NCBI RefSeq assembly: GCF_002099425.1
Contig: NW_018343953.1
Coordinates: 6,274,001 to 6,338,000, forward strand
DNA length: 64,000 nt
Reading direction: 5' to 3'
DNA from: Phascolarctos cinereus
Lineage: Eukaryota; Chordata; Mammalia; Diprotodontia; Phascolarctidae
Part shown: piece by piece, positions 24,451-36,396 of the stretch
Numbering within the stretch: position 1 is the first letter of the stretch
Layout of the letters: every line of letters starts with the position of its first letter
Program-made: the position numbers and the translations under genes
Notes under the pieces: model-generated
What the model was told of the DNA's origin: nothing
Database searches by the model: none
Seen by the model: the letters and a program-made list of their open reading frames with translations, nothing else

Positions 24451-25600
24451 TATACTTTTTCAGGATGCAAAATGGGGGAATTAGTTTTTCTGGACAAACA
24501 TTTTTAAGAGGCTTTTACTTTTTTTTCCATTGCTAATTTTCAACAGGGGCATTGGGAAGAACAAATTATGGATACATACAAAAATAAGTAAATGGCTGCA
24601 TTTTCTATTTATATGAAGACAATGCATTTCTGTATCTCTTCAAGTATCTCACATCACAATTGCCTTGTTTATGGAGGCTGCTGAGTCAAAGGGCCAGATA
24701 TGCAATGAGGTCCTGATGGGGGAAAAGACACACTACAGAATGTAGAGTTGGGATGTCTGCACAGGAGAATGTCACCTCCAGAGAATTCCCTGCGGCTCAG
24801 AGTAAAGAACGAGGACCCCAGTTTGAACTCCAGCTCTATTGATCACAAATGTGTGACCTTGGTCAACTAATCTATCCAGTCTGGTTCTCAGTTGGGTTAA
24901 AAGACTCCTTGGATCCCTTTAAGCTGCAGATGTAATGTACCCGCATAACTAGGGATTAAAGAATGGGAAGAGAATAATGAGAAACAGAATTAAAGACATT
25001 TTCTCCCCAGATGGCAGTGATGTTATGAAAACAAAGTCAAGGTAAGAACCCCACAAGGACATTGTCCTATCTCTGCCTTTGCTCAGAGAAAAGCTGTCCA
25101 CCCACTCCCTCACATAAAAATACTTAGCTAACTCGAGGCCTTGATACCACCTTGCATGATGTCCACTAGTAGACATAACATAGGACAGAGGCCACACTGA
25201 CCAGACCTGGATCCAAGGAAGGGATTTGTATAACCTAATCAATGTTAATGACTGCTTCTGTCCACCTTCCTCCTACCCCACCCCACTTCTACTCCCTCCT
25301 CCCTATCTCCCCTGATTCATAGGCCATTCTGCTCCCACTCAGCATCTCCTCCAGAAGTCTGCTGAGATGGAAGACCAGAGGAAATTCTAGTAACTCCTCA
25401 TCTACCTTTAAAAAAGCCTTCAACCGTCTCTCACAGCAGACTCTTAAAATACTCAAAGGATCCATCTCCTTTTGGCAATGGAGAGAAAGAAACAAGAGAA
25501 TACACCAGAACCATTGCTCCTTCTCAAGTTGCTTTTCCTTCTAGTTCAGGCCAAGGCCAAGAATTCAAGTCCCTTTGAGAAACATTCACTAAAGACCTAC
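24451..25600. other. Spacer upstream of orphan exon C
   Basis: Probably the tail of the L1 to about 24600, a MIR-like patch near 24790-24900, then sequence I do not recognise. Confidence 0.35.
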
Positions 25601-25609
25601 TCTGCACAG

Positions 25610-25760
25610 GAGAGGCAGCATGGCAAAGCAGAGAAAGGATGAGGTCTTAGGGTTAAGAAGACCTGGGTTCAAGTCCCTCCTCACATATACTGACTATGTG
25701 ACACTGGACAAGTCACTTCATGTCTCAGTGTTCTTGCTAACTCTCTAAAGCTGTCACTTG
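25610..25760 (+). mobile_element. MIR-like SINE
   Basis: AGAGGCAGCATGGC, AGACCTGGGTTCAAGTCC and GACAAGTCACTTCATGTCTC. Confidence 0.55.
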
Positions 25761-25979
25761 CAGACCAGTTCCTGATCAACATTGATGAAGAGAGTTTCTA
25801 CATTATATGTTTCCTACACCAATGAAATCACAGATGTGGTCTCTCCTTCCCCTAACAGATGTTGAGCAAGGTCCAGAGTTACTTGCTCGGAATTCAAGGG
25901 TAAAATAAAGATACAGCCCCTGCCCTCAAAAATATTAGATGCTCATAGAAATATAACTTGCATATTTGAGGAACTGATT

Positions 25980-26190
25980 GGAAAGGCAGTGTTGCCCAGC
26001 AGAGAAAACAATGGATTTGGAGTCAGAGATTTAAACCTGGGTTCTAATAATACCTCTGCTACTATCTATGTGACTTTGGGCAAATCACCTAAGTAAGCTC
26101 CAAACTCGCAGTTTCCTCCTCTTTAAAGGAGGAAGTTTTATTAGACTGTCTCAGGTCCCTTCCACATCTCAATCTATGATTCTCTGTCTC
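25980..26190 (+). mobile_element. MIR-like SINE
   Basis: GGAGTCAGAGATTTAAACC ... GACTTTGGGCAAATCACC, about 400 bases upstream of signal exon C. Confidence 0.55.
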
Positions 26191-26493
26191 TCAGGGGCCA
26201 AAAGGACTATGGGATTATAGAGGAGGGGGAGATGACTGCCAGCTGGTCTCATCAGAAACATTTTTTCACCAAAGGGAAAGGACTTAAGAGGGGCTTTGGA
26301 AAATGGGCCTTAGATAGAGAGGTAGGAGGAGGAGGGCATTCCACATAAGGGAACGGGATGGGCAGGCACTCTCTCTGCCTTCCTGTTCACTCAGACCTTT
26401 CCAGGGCCTCCCTGAGCCAGTAGCCCACATACTATTCGTTGGAGCATGGAAAACTGCCTGCAGTTCCAAACTGACTCAGGTCCCTGCCACAAA

Positions 26494-26499
26494 TATAAA
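26494..26499 (+). promoter_or_regulatory. TATA box before orphan signal exon C
   Basis: TATAAA within AAATATAAAAGG, 94 bases before the ATG at 26588. The spacing fits a short 5' UTR like those of genes A and B. The flanks do not resemble the A/B promoters, so this is not a third copy of that duplication. Confidence 0.5.
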
Positions 26500-26587
26500 A
26501 GGAAAAAACCAGTCATACTCTGCCTCTCTCAGCTAAAGAGCTGAGTCCCTTGGTTTCCCAGATTTCCTTTCTACTGACACCCCAGTC

Positions 26588-26729
26588 ATGAGGATCTGGT
26601 ACTTCATGTTTTTGGTCCTCATGTTTCTGACTCAGTTTCTCCAGGTAAAAGAAGTGCCAACAGAGGTAGAAGGGGGCCATTACTCCATGTCCTCTCATCC
26701 TGGGAGGAGAAGGACAGGACTTAGCACAG
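26588..26729 (+). CDS. Orphan defensin-type signal exon C (second exon not found)
   Basis: The ATG opens MRIWYFMFLVLMFLTQFLQ, a secretory signal of the same MRI-hydrophobic type as the other defensin exons here. Two donors are possible. CAG|GTAAAA after 26644 would leave phase 0; ACAG|GTAAAA after 26729 leaves phase 1, the family norm, after 28 further residues that include a basic GRRR. I chose the second because of phase. The length and Q-rich end of the signal recall DEFB107-type propeptides, but similarity is too weak to name it. I found no cysteine-rich second exon before gene B. It may be a decayed gene, may have a distant exon, or may share the phase-1 acceptor of gene B. Confidence 0.5.
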
Positions 26730-27039
26730 GTAAAATACTCAGCCCTTGGTTGGCCCTACGAGGGCCCTAGGAGGATATGAGACTCTCTGGGACACTGTCT
26801 GGGTTTATAGGCAGAAAACTGAAGAGACTTAGTTGTCCTGACTCAATCCTTCACTCTCCCTTCTCTTCCTTTTAAAATAATCATAAGTATATAAAACAAC
26901 CCAGAGCAGACTGTAATTCATCATACACCCTATAGTAATGGTGGCTTTTATGCCTACATTCTTTTCAGAAAGAAGAATTTTCTCTTAAACTCTGATGGTC
27001 ATCATCTCCTTCAGAGTCTGGATTTGCCAAATTAAATTC
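26730..27039 (+). other. Sequence after signal exon C
   Basis: Would be intron of gene C. It contains GTAAAATACTC at its start and no cysteine-rich frame. Confidence 0.4.
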
Positions 27040-29415
27040 GAGGCTGGAATTACCAGTGGTTGAACATCAACATTAGTACCTAACTGACTAGTTATTCCCT
27101 TCCTGAGCCAAATCTGATGAGAGTAAAGTTCAAACAATGCTCCTCTCCCTCCCTTCTTTCCCTGTGCTGTAATAAGGTTTTATGCCTTTTCCTGTAATGT
27201 AATTTACCCTTGTCTGCCTCCTCCTTTCCTTTTCTCTCAGTACATTTTCTTAGTTAGATCAGATTAATCCACTTACTTGGGTCCATTTAACCCACTTGAT
27301 TAGATTTTTTTTACCATTACATCAAAGTCAACTTATACCCATCCCCTTTATGTATACCCACTTAACATGGTGCAATAACAATACAGTTCTCAAGGGTTAC
27401 AAGTGTCATCTTCCCTTGTAGGGATCTAAACAGTTAGCCCTTATGTCCCATCTACCTTTTTATGTCTCTCTTGAGTCTTGTATTTGAAGATCAAATTTGC
27501 TGTTGAGCTCTGGTCTTTTTATCAGGAAGGTTTGGAAGTCTCCTATTTCATTGAATATCCATCTCCTCCCTTGAAAGTTCATGCTCATTTTCACTGGGGA
27601 GTTGGCCCTTGGTTGTAATCCAAGCTCCTTTGCTTTATAGAATATCATATTCTACACCTATGGTCTTTTAATGTAGAAGCTCCAAGGTCCTGTTTAATCC
27701 TGACTGTGGTTCCATGATATTTAAATTGTTTCTTTCTGGTTGCTTGCAGCATTTTTTCTTTGACCTGGCAATTTTGGAATTTGGCTACCATATTCCTTGG
27801 CATTTTCAATTTGAGACTTCTTTCAGGAGGTGATCAGTGGATTCTTTCTATGGCTATTTTACCCTCTGGTATCCCCTGGACCTCAGGGCAGTTTTCCTTG
27901 ATGATTTCCTGAAAGATACTGTCCAGGCTCTTTTTTTCATTGTGATTTTCAGGTAGACCAATAATTTTTAAATTGTCTCTCCTGGATCTATTTTCCAGGT
28001 CAGTTGTTTTACCAATGAGGTATTTTACATTTCCATCTATTTTTTCATTCTTTTATTTCTGTTTGACTGATTCTTGCTGTCTCATAGAGTCAATAGCTTC
28101 CATTTGCCCAACTCTAATTTTTAACAAATTGTTTTCTTCTATTAGATTTTGTACCTCCTTCCCCATTTGGCCAATTGTACTTTTTAGGAACTTATTTTCT
28201 TCAGTGTACTTTTTTTTTTCCAGTTGTCCAATTGTATTTTTTAAGGACTTGCTTTCCACAGTTAATTTTTGTCCTTCCTTTTCCAAGCTATTGACTCTCT
28301 CTTGCATATCTCTCATTTCTTTTCCCATTTTTTCTTTTCTTTTTTTGTGTGCGTTTTTGTTTTAAAGCAATTGGGGTTAAGTGACTTCCCCAAGATCACA
28401 CAGCTAGTAAGTGTCAAGTGTTTGATCTGAGGCCAGATTTGAACTCAGGTCCTCCTGACTTTAGGGCTGGTGCTCTACCCACTGCGCCACCTAGCTGCCC
28501 CCCCCATTTTTAATTCTACCTCTCTCATTTGACTTTTAAAATCCTTCTTGAGCTCTTCTAAGAAGGTTTTTTGGGCTTCAGACCAGTTCGTATTCCCTTT
28601 TGAGGTTCCAGATGTGGGTTTGTTGACAATGTTGTCTTCTTCCGAATTTCTGTCTTGATCTTCCCTCTTCCCATAGTAAGAATCTATCATACGTTTCTTT
28701 TTGTTTATGGTATTTGCTTATTTTCTGGCCTTTAAAGAGATTGAGTGCTGGGGAGCAGAGGGCACTGACTCACGCTTCTTGTGTTGAGAGCCTAGGGCCT
28801 GGTCACTGGCTTTGTGTGCTGGGGCCTCTGATGTTGGCAACTGGAGGCTGTAGGGTTCTGGCTGCTTACCTGGTGGTGGGCTGGAATAAGCAACACTGGA
28901 ACTCTAGGGGTAGCATTGGGTAGTGTGGCCCCTGCATATTTCCTGCTCACCCAGGCTTTTCCTTTCTTTCCTTTTCTTCAGCTCCTTTTAGATGGATGTT
29001 ATACAATGTTTATCCACCTGGGGCCCCTTGGAGTGCTGCTTCTCTTAGTTTGGCTGAGGCACTGACAGAGCCAGTTGCTGCAGAATGCCGAGGCACCTGG
29101 TGGTTTTCCAGGCTGGTTTCCACCAGTTCCCCACCCTCACTGAGGCACTTGGGGGTCCAGATATTGGTGTTTGCCTGCTGCATCACCTGGGTTTCAGGAT
29201 GCCTCTAGGTATGCTGAGGTGCGGTTTTCCTCTAGCTTGCTGGGATGCCTCCCATTCTGTACTGCTCCCCTTCCCCCAGAGCAAGAGGGGCCTTTCCCTT
29301 TAATCCCTCAAGCTACCTGGGCTACTGGACTGCTGTACCCTATCTTTCTTCTGGTTCAGCTGTTCCAGGGTTTTTCCTGGGGTGATATTTTCTGGGCTTT
29401 TCCTGTTATTTGGTA
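27040..29415 (-). mobile_element. Second half-L1-type element on the - strand
   Basis: On the - strand it has a 5' UTR-like stretch (29415-28700) unlike that of the + strand element, ORF1 pieces (28690-28510, 28330-28050 and 27650-27460), and then a 3' UTR-like stretch (27440-27040) that aligns loosely with the 3' UTR at 22000-22440 and again lacks ORF2. ORF1 shows the coiled coil (EKEGQKLTVESKSLKNTIG) and the terminal KRPELNSKFDLQIQDSRET. A tRNA-headed SINE interrupts ORF1 at 28336-28502. It is clearly a different, older subfamily from 20033. Confidence 0.6.
28336..28502 (-). mobile_element. tRNA-headed marsupial SINE in half-L1 ORF1
   Basis: GGGGTTAAGTGACTTCCCC ... CACCTAGCTGCCCC. Target copies of the CCCATTTTT type lie on both sides. 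It splits ORF1 of the - strand half-L1. Confidence 0.75.
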
Positions 29416-29429
29416 TTAAGAAATTTATT

Positions 29430-29608
29430 AGCTGTGTGATTCCAAGCAAGTAACTTTATGTCTCTTTACCTCAGTTTACTGTTCTGTAAGGAGATAATAA
29501 TAGCATCCACCTTCCAGGGTTGTTGTGAGGATCATATGACTGTAAACTGTTTAACACAGTGCCTGGAATAGGGCAAACACTATATAAATGTTAACTTTTT
29601 ATTATCTC
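29430..29608 (+). mobile_element. MIR-like SINE
   Basis: AGCTGTGTGATTCCAAGCAAG ... GGGTTGTTGTGAGGATCATA. Confidence 0.55.
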
Positions 29609-29771
29609 TTTAATTAGATGTAATTGCTTCATACTTGGTAACTTTATGTGGTGTTTTAGATGTGATTAGTATGCACTGCCAATCGTGATGATATGAATGA
29701 TTTTCTGTGTAATTTGGCAATACATTCAACTGAATTGAGGCCACCTCAGGTGCTAATGGTTTTGTTTGGTA

Positions 29772-30810
29772 ATTGTTTTTTTTTTAAAATTGTAATTAAT
29801 TTATTTTGAATTATCAACAGTCACTTCCATAAGCTTTTGAGTTTTAAATTTTTCTCCCCCTCCCTCCTCACCTCCCTCCCTAAGACGGCATGCAATCTGA
29901 TATAGGTTATACATATATATTCCTATTAAACATATTTTCACATTAGTGATGTTGTAGGTAAGAATTAGAACCAATAGGAGGAACCACCAGAGAGAGGAAA
30001 CAAAATGCAACAGAAGAAAAAAATGGCAAATACTATGCTTCAATCTGCATTCAAACTCCATAGTTCTTTCTTTGGATATGGATAGCATTTTCCATCATGA
30101 GGCCTTTGGAGATGTCTTAGATCCTTGTATTGTTGAGAAGGGTTAAGTCTATCAATATTAAGCATCGCACAACATCGCTGTTACTGTGTACAACATTCTC
30201 CTGGTTCTGTTCACTTCACTCAACATCAGACCATGCAAGTCTTTTCAGGTTTTCCTGAAGTCTGACTGTTCATCATTTCTTATAGCACAAGAGTATTACA
30301 TTACATTCATATACCACAACTTGTTCAGCCATTCCCCAATTGATGGGCATCCTCTCAATTTTCAATTCTTTTCCACCACAAAAAGAGCTGCATTAAATAT
30401 TTTTGTACATGTAGGTCCTTTTCCCGTTTGTATGATCTCTCTGGGATATAGCCTTAGAAGTGCTATTGCTGAGTCAAAGGGTATGTACATTTTTTTTATA
30501 GCCCTTTAGGCATAGTTCCAAATTGCTCTTCAAAATGGTTGGATCGTTTTGCAACTCCATCAACAATGCATTAGAGTTCCAATTTTCCCACATCTTCTCC
30601 AACATTTATCATTTTCCTGTTTTGTCAAGTTGGCCAATCTGATAGGTGTGATATGGTACCTCCGAGTTGTTTTGATTTGCATCTCTCTCTAATCAGTAGT
30701 GATTTAAAGCATTTTTTCATATGACTATATTTTATTTTTCTTCTTTGTCTTTCTTTTAATTTCTTCATCTAAGAACTGCCTGTTCATATCCTTTGACCAA
30801 GTAATTGGGT
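29772..30810 (-). mobile_element. Antisense L1 3' UTR and ORF2 end
   Basis: Landmarks on the - strand: ATCTGATATAGGTTATACAT at 29897, TTCTCCTGGTTCTGTTCAC near 30195 and CTGTTCATATCCTTTGACC near 30780. The ORF2 frame is decayed. Confidence 0.75.
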
Positions 30811-30968
30811 TTGTTTCAAGTTTCATATACATGATATTGTTTATAGTATTGTTATGTTTCTAAATTTTCTTATGCCGTATAATTTGGTAAATTATTGTAC
30901 CAGCAATGTTGTTAGAAAAGCAACTTCTCTCATAATCTTGATGTTGTTAGATTAAGAATTGTACCGTT

Positions 30969-31105
30969 AAGGTGGCACAGTGACTAAGGACCTGGCCTTG
31001 GAGTCAGGAGGACCTGAGTTCAAATCTGACCTCTGACATTTGACACTTGCTAGCTGTGTGACTCTGGACAAGTCACTTACCCCTGATTGCCTCACCAAAA
31101 AAAAA
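30969..31105 (+). mobile_element. tRNA-headed marsupial SINE
   Basis: Target copies AAGAATTGTACCGTTA (30953-30968) and AAGAATTGTACTGTTA (31106-31121). Confidence 0.85.
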
Positions 31106-31868
31106 AAGAATTGTACTGTTAAAAGAAGATTTTTAAAATGGGTTAGATAGCTATTAGGTCATTTTGTCAGCCCTGCTGATCACATGCATAATATTCTTAA
31201 GTACTGTAATTTCAAAACTTTAACTTCCAGCTTTGCCTATATTTGAGAGGGAGTTTCAACCTAAAATGATTTGGCTATCACTTATTAAAATTATGAGATT
31301 ATTAACTAAGTTATTTGGAGTTGTTGTTATAACATTAAAATCAAATAGGTATTTACATAGGTATTTTTAAAAAGGAAAATTGATAATTGATTAATGTGTG
31401 AGAAAAGGTCCAAAGAAAAGACCTTGTAAAATCATCTTGTAAACTTACAAAAATTCTTGGAACCATCTAGATATAAATTCTTATGAACCCTGTGAAAGAC
31501 CTTGCTGTGTTGTGGAATTCTTACTGATTGAGATACAGGTACTTCTTGCAAAAAATGGGGGTATAATTTTCAAGCCTGCTTATGATGTATAGTGAGTTTC
31601 ATCTAAAATATAGATACATATATGTATGTATGTGTATGTATATATGTTAATTTTGAGGTTTACAGCAAATGGCCAGTGTTGTTTTTCTAGAGGTTTAAGT
31701 GAATTATCAAATTATCAAATATGGGATTCCAGAATGTAATTATTAACATCTAGTGATACATTTTATACCAGGCAAAGATAATGAGTAAATTTTTAAAGGC
31801 CTAGTAAACTTTGTTATTGTGGTAAGGCTAATTTAATTGGATATATAGCTATAGATATATAGATAGAT

Positions 31869-31914
31869 ACACACACACACACACACACACACATACACAC
31901 ACACACACACACAC
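31869..31914. repeat. (CA)n microsatellite
   Basis: CA units with one interruption, preceded by GATA-like repeats. Confidence 0.95.
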
Positions 31915-32674
31915 TTTTTTGGCATTGCTTCACCTAGAAAAACCGAATCTCCTGTCCATTGCAAACATCTTTTGACTAGAGGGGGATGGTACATAGGAAT
32001 TTGTGATGATTAGGAATTTATTTTGTTTATGATACTTTGGGGATTTATTTATGCTACTTAAAGACATTTTAAACCAACTTAGTATTGTTTTACTATAGAC
32101 AATGTTTCATATAAGCTGTCCTCTATATACAATTTGGGATTATTATATTTACACATCCCAACCCAAATCTTTTGTTGTGTCTTATTAAGCATCTCAAAGC
32201 AAAATTCCTTGTGTAATGTTGAACTTAGGGATGAAAAAGCATCTACTTAGCATGAGCACTAGTTATATCAAGATAAGCTGTGATTTTTCATGATGAATCT
32301 GTTACCAACATGAGAATATAGTCAATACTGGTTATCCAAGACATGTGATCCTTGAGAGCTGAATCCACCTGAACCTCTGATTATTAGAACTTTCTGTTAA
32401 AGACGTTATGGGACTGCAAATAATATTATTCTGGGTTTAACTTCCAGTATGATCATCAAGGAATATTAAGCCAATGAAGCCATGATGCCAGTAACCTTAT
32501 AGAACTGACATCCATGAACTGCAGGTAAAGTTCTCATGAGAAAGGCTGGGAGAATGACTCTCGGCATGGGCTAAGATAAGATTATCCTGACTCAATTTCC
32601 CCAATATGAATTTTCCTCTTGAATGGAAAATATCCCATTTGGCTGACTTTAAGCCTGACTCAGTGCAATTGGCT

Positions 32675-32844
32675 ATCTATATAACTTTTGCCTGGAATTG
32701 ACATGAAGTTAGGGAAGCATTATTCCCCATGTCCCTGATTCTTTTTTTATGGCAAATTTCTATAGTCATGTTAAATGCTCAGTAAAAATGCAACTAAATA
32801 GATCTTTTAAGTTAATGCTAAACTACATCTGAACTACTATAATA
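32675..32844 (+). repeat. Left arm of a 170-bp inverted repeat
   Basis: Runs from ATCTATATAACTTTTGCC to CTGAACTACTATAATA and matches the reverse complement of 33855-34025 with only about five differences. The arms are separated by about 1 kb. They match no repeat family I recognise. Confidence 0.85.
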
Positions 32845-33821
32845 AGATGCAGGTATAAGATGTGAGCTACTTGGGCTAGAATTTTAGTCTTTTCTATATC
32901 CCAAACAACTAACTATTTAGCCTTGACATCTGTTACTTGTCATATATTCCTGTGTAAGTTAATGTTTGGGGATAATTAGGCAATGATGTAAAAATTTATG
33001 AAACTAGGATATAATTCTGCTATTTGGTAAGGTTAATATCATAACTGACTCAGTTCTGTTTTAATGGAAAGAATAGCAGCACAAATAGTTATCTTGAAAG
33101 AAGAATGGCTTGTGGTCTATCTTATAAATGACAAAGAGTTTTACTAGGGGTTATTCATTTAAACATGGCTAGAAGCTGAAGGTGTTTTATTATAAATGAC
33201 TCATGTAGTAAATATTGTTCTTAAGCTATGCATTTATACATTCCATTCTAACATTTTTTGTTATAATTGAAGTTAATCTGGCAACTTTCAAATGGATTCA
33301 TTTTTGTATTGGACTCATCTTCTTATAAAAAATATTCTGTTATTAATTCCTTAGAAGTATCACATGCTCCGGGGGGGGGGAGATGAACAATGACAAGTAT
33401 AAAAACTGAGTTCTAATTTTTTGTTTGTATCTGAGTTTCTTAGATATATCAACATGACAACTGGCCAAACTGGAATTGTAAATTCCCTAGTGTAATAGGT
33501 TCCAATTTGATTTTCTAATAGTAGAGACATAAGGGTTGAGCTAACTTTTGTTATTTGACCTAGTTATTGGTGAAGTAAATTTAAAATTGTGTTAAGACCA
33601 ATTTTGTAAGAGATTTGTAGCAGAGAAGAGGATCTCTACAAGTGACCAGAACCAGAGAAGCCAGTCAGATGGAAACAGTTTAGAGACAACATTCAGACCA
33701 GAGAGTTGCATCAGATGGTGTCTTGAGAACCAGACAGCTGTATGAGATAAGACTTATGAGCCTTAAGTGGAAAATTGTATTTTTTTTATTATTTGTTTTT
33801 GCCCTATGTGCCTTTAATCCT

Positions 33822-33854
33822 AAATCTAATCAAAAACAGTAAAAGAAATTCTAA
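33822..33854 (+). repeat. 33-bp direct repeat, copy 1
   Basis: Begins AAATCTAATCAAAAACAG and is identical to 34325-34357. Together they flank 33855-34324. Confidence 0.85.
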
Positions 33855-34025
33855 TATTATAGTAGTTCAGATGTAGTTTAGCATTAACCTAAAAGATCTA
33901 TTAGGTTGCATTTTTACTGAGCATTTAACATGACTATAGAAATTTGCCATAAAAAAAAGAATCAGGGACATGGGGAATAATGCTTCCCTAACTTCATGTC
34001 AATTCCAGGCAAAAGTTATATAGAT
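33855..34025 (-). repeat. Right arm of the 170-bp inverted repeat
   Basis: Reverse complement of 32675-32844. It begins immediately after a 33-bp direct repeat (33822-33854) whose second copy lies at 34325, so this arm is the first part of a 470-bp block bounded by direct repeats. Confidence 0.85.
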
Positions 34026-34324
34026 TTGCTTAACAGAAAGGTCTGTCCCCTTTGATTTTGTCAATGTGATCAATCTCTTTACCCTTCCCCCTCACATTGT
34101 TTCCCCTCATAAGCCCCATAGTTCAAAACTCCTTATGAAGTATTTGTCATATCAGTTAGTAATTCACTGAAGAAACTTTGTCTCTCAAAATTATTATTTC
34201 TCTCTTGTATTAATAACTAATTATTGAATTAGGACCAAGATTTTTCCTCTTTTCTATTTCCTTATACAGAAATCAACTAGTGTGGGAAATTTTTTCTAAA
34301 AGATTTATCCTGTCAGAATGGCTG

Positions 34325-34357
34325 AAATCTAATCAAAAACAGTAAAAGAAATTCTAA
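34325..34357 (+). repeat. 33-bp direct repeat, copy 2
   Basis: Identical to 33822-33854. It is too long for an ordinary transposon target duplication, so a local rearrangement or templated insertion is more likely. Confidence 0.85.
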
Positions 34358-34529
34358 GTTTGGGCTAATGGTTGCATTACTGCTCATTGTGTTTGCTCAG
34401 AAAGGTCCAGGAAAACGTGGATTGTCCCTCTTATCAAACAGGTGATATGGAACTTGGTAAGTCACTTTGACCAAGATTTGGGTGATCCAAGTCATGTACC
34501 CCAAAACCTCATTGTAATACCCATTTTCT

Positions 34530-34689
34530 TTTTTTTTCTTTTTTTTTTTTAGTGAGGCAATTGGGGTTAAGTGACTTGCCCAGAGTCACACAGCTAGGAA
34601 CTATTACGTGTCTGAGGCCAGATTTGAACTCAGGTCCTCCTGACTCCAAGGCTGGTGCTTTACCCTCTGTGCCACCTAGTTGCCCCTGG
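34530..34689 (-). mobile_element. tRNA-headed marsupial SINE
   Basis: Target copies AATACCCATTTTCT (34516-34529) and AATACTCATTTTCT (34690-34703). Confidence 0.85.
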
Positions 34690-35124
34690 AATACTCATTT
34701 TCTCATTAATTGTTAATCAATCAGAGTTGATTGCCACCCTCAGGCACATATGGTCATGCAAGGGCAGATAAACTGTGAGCCCACCTCCGTGAGTAGTCTT
34801 TGATCTAAAAGAAAGATGGCCAAATCACCATGCTTTTATTAAATTGTTGGCATTATTAACAAATTATTTAAATTACCCAGAAATTATGTCTCAAACTTTT
34901 TTAAATGTCACAGCATTAAAAAAAAAAATAAAATAAAGCAAAAGCTCTCAAGCAATTATAAGAGCAATTACTAACAAGCCACTCTGCTGGTTGCCCTGCC
35001 TGTGGACTCTGTGGGTCAGTACACATTTCTGCCTCAGTTCCTTAGATTTGCCCTTTGGATTCCCCAGGCACTGTTTCAGACTTTACCATTTCACCCTTGC
35101 TCTCTAAAACCATGTTTTCAACAT

Positions 35125-35690
35125 AAATCTGACCATCTGGTTCTTTTGTTAACATTGTTCCCTAAGCCTGCTACTCTCTCCTTCCTCACTTTGTTTAACT
35201 TCCTACCCATGAAACTCAATGAAAATGCTACCTGCTCCAAGAAGTCTTCCCTGATCCTACTCCACCTTTACCCAGATTAGTGACAGCCTTTCTTCACATA
35301 GCCCTCTTTTATAATTCCTCAATGCATTTACCATATAATATTGAACATCACAGTTATCTGTGTTTATCTCTTACTTTCTACTAGATCATGAACTATATGA
35401 GAAGATAGGCCATGTCATATCTAGGAACCTACCTTTCCAGGATTACCATACATTACCTCCCTTCGCATACTCTATAGCTCAGATAAAGTGCATTTTTGCT
35501 GTTCTTCACAATCATTATATCTCCCATCTCCCTAATTTTGCAAAAGCTATCTTCCATACATAGAGAGCCCTCCCTCCCCACCTTTAACTCTTTAAATCTC
35601 CATTTTCCTTCAAGGCTCAATTCAAATATTACTTGCTACATGAGACCTTTCTTAATTACTCCCAGCCACTATTGACTTCGTTAGAGGGAA
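35125..35690 (+). mobile_element. L2-type LINE 3' region, copy B
   Basis: Uninterrupted counterpart of 3390-4250. It shows the empty site of the SINE at about 35288-35301. Confidence 0.5.
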
Positions 35691-36309
35691 AAAAAGACCT
35701 AGTAATTTTGACAACATTTTTGTATCAATGGGATAGGAGGTATGTAAGTTAATGGTTATCCGTATTCATTTGTTCACTTGATTCATTAGTAAAGCCTTTT
35801 AGCACCTTCCCTTTAGTCAAAGCCCTCCTAATTGTGACACTTCCAAAACAAATGTCCCATACGTGTGTTTGTGCACATGCCTGTGTGTGCATACACTTGG
35901 TCCAATCCAAAGCTTTCCTTTTCTTTATTCTTTTTAGTATCATTTCTACCTATGATGTTTGGACCCAGTTGTAGGGATTGCACTGTCCTTGATGGAGCTT
36001 TCCTTAGTATCTTTCTAAACTAGTATTTAAATGTGTTGTTGTGTGGGATAAATTTCTATTGAATCCATCATAATAACAAAAACCACTCACATGTCAACAG
36101 ATGTTTAAGGTGTATAAAGGGCTTTCATTCCCAATAAAGAACCAATGAGGTCACAGGGCAAGTATTCAGAATCCTGTTTTAGAGGAAACTGAGGTCAATG
36201 GAGAAGTGTCTTGTCCAAGGTCAAGAAGTTTCAGAGGCTGGATGTGAGTCCCATTGCTCTGACTCTGGGTTTAGCATTCTTCCCACTATTCTACCAAAAA
36301 AAGAGAGAC

Positions 36310-36396
36310 AAAAATCTGCTTTCCAACTGTGTGACCCTTGGCAAGTCATTTAACTTTATCTCAGTTTTGTCATCTATAAAATGCACTGGAAAAGGA
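36310..36396 (+). mobile_element. RTE-tail SINE, left part (split by L1)
   Basis: TGTGTGACCCTTGGCAAGTC and on to AAATGCACTGG. Continues after the L1 at 37048. Confidence 0.55.

Larger units (their letters stand above)
31122..34515. other. AT-rich block without recognised genes
   Basis: About 3.4 kb of AT-rich sequence with no long open frame. It contains a (CA)n tract (31869-31914), a G run (33370-33379), the 170-bp inverted repeat and the 33-bp direct repeats. The stretch 34070-34160 and the region around 33600-33780 have an LTR-like or retroviral flavour, but I cannot place them in a family. The block could be a decayed endogenous retrovirus or unique DNA. Confidence 0.4.

Noticed and set aside
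26777-26830. Alternative start ATGAGACTCTCTGGG after exon C as another signal exon
   Set aside because: The frame is not hydrophobic and no donor follows in a suitable phase.
27973-28365. 130-codon + strand hydrophobic frame as a membrane protein
   Set aside because: It is the antisense of L1 ORF1 coiled coil in the - strand half-L1; the antisense of Lys/Glu-rich coding sequence reads as Phe/Leu/Ser.
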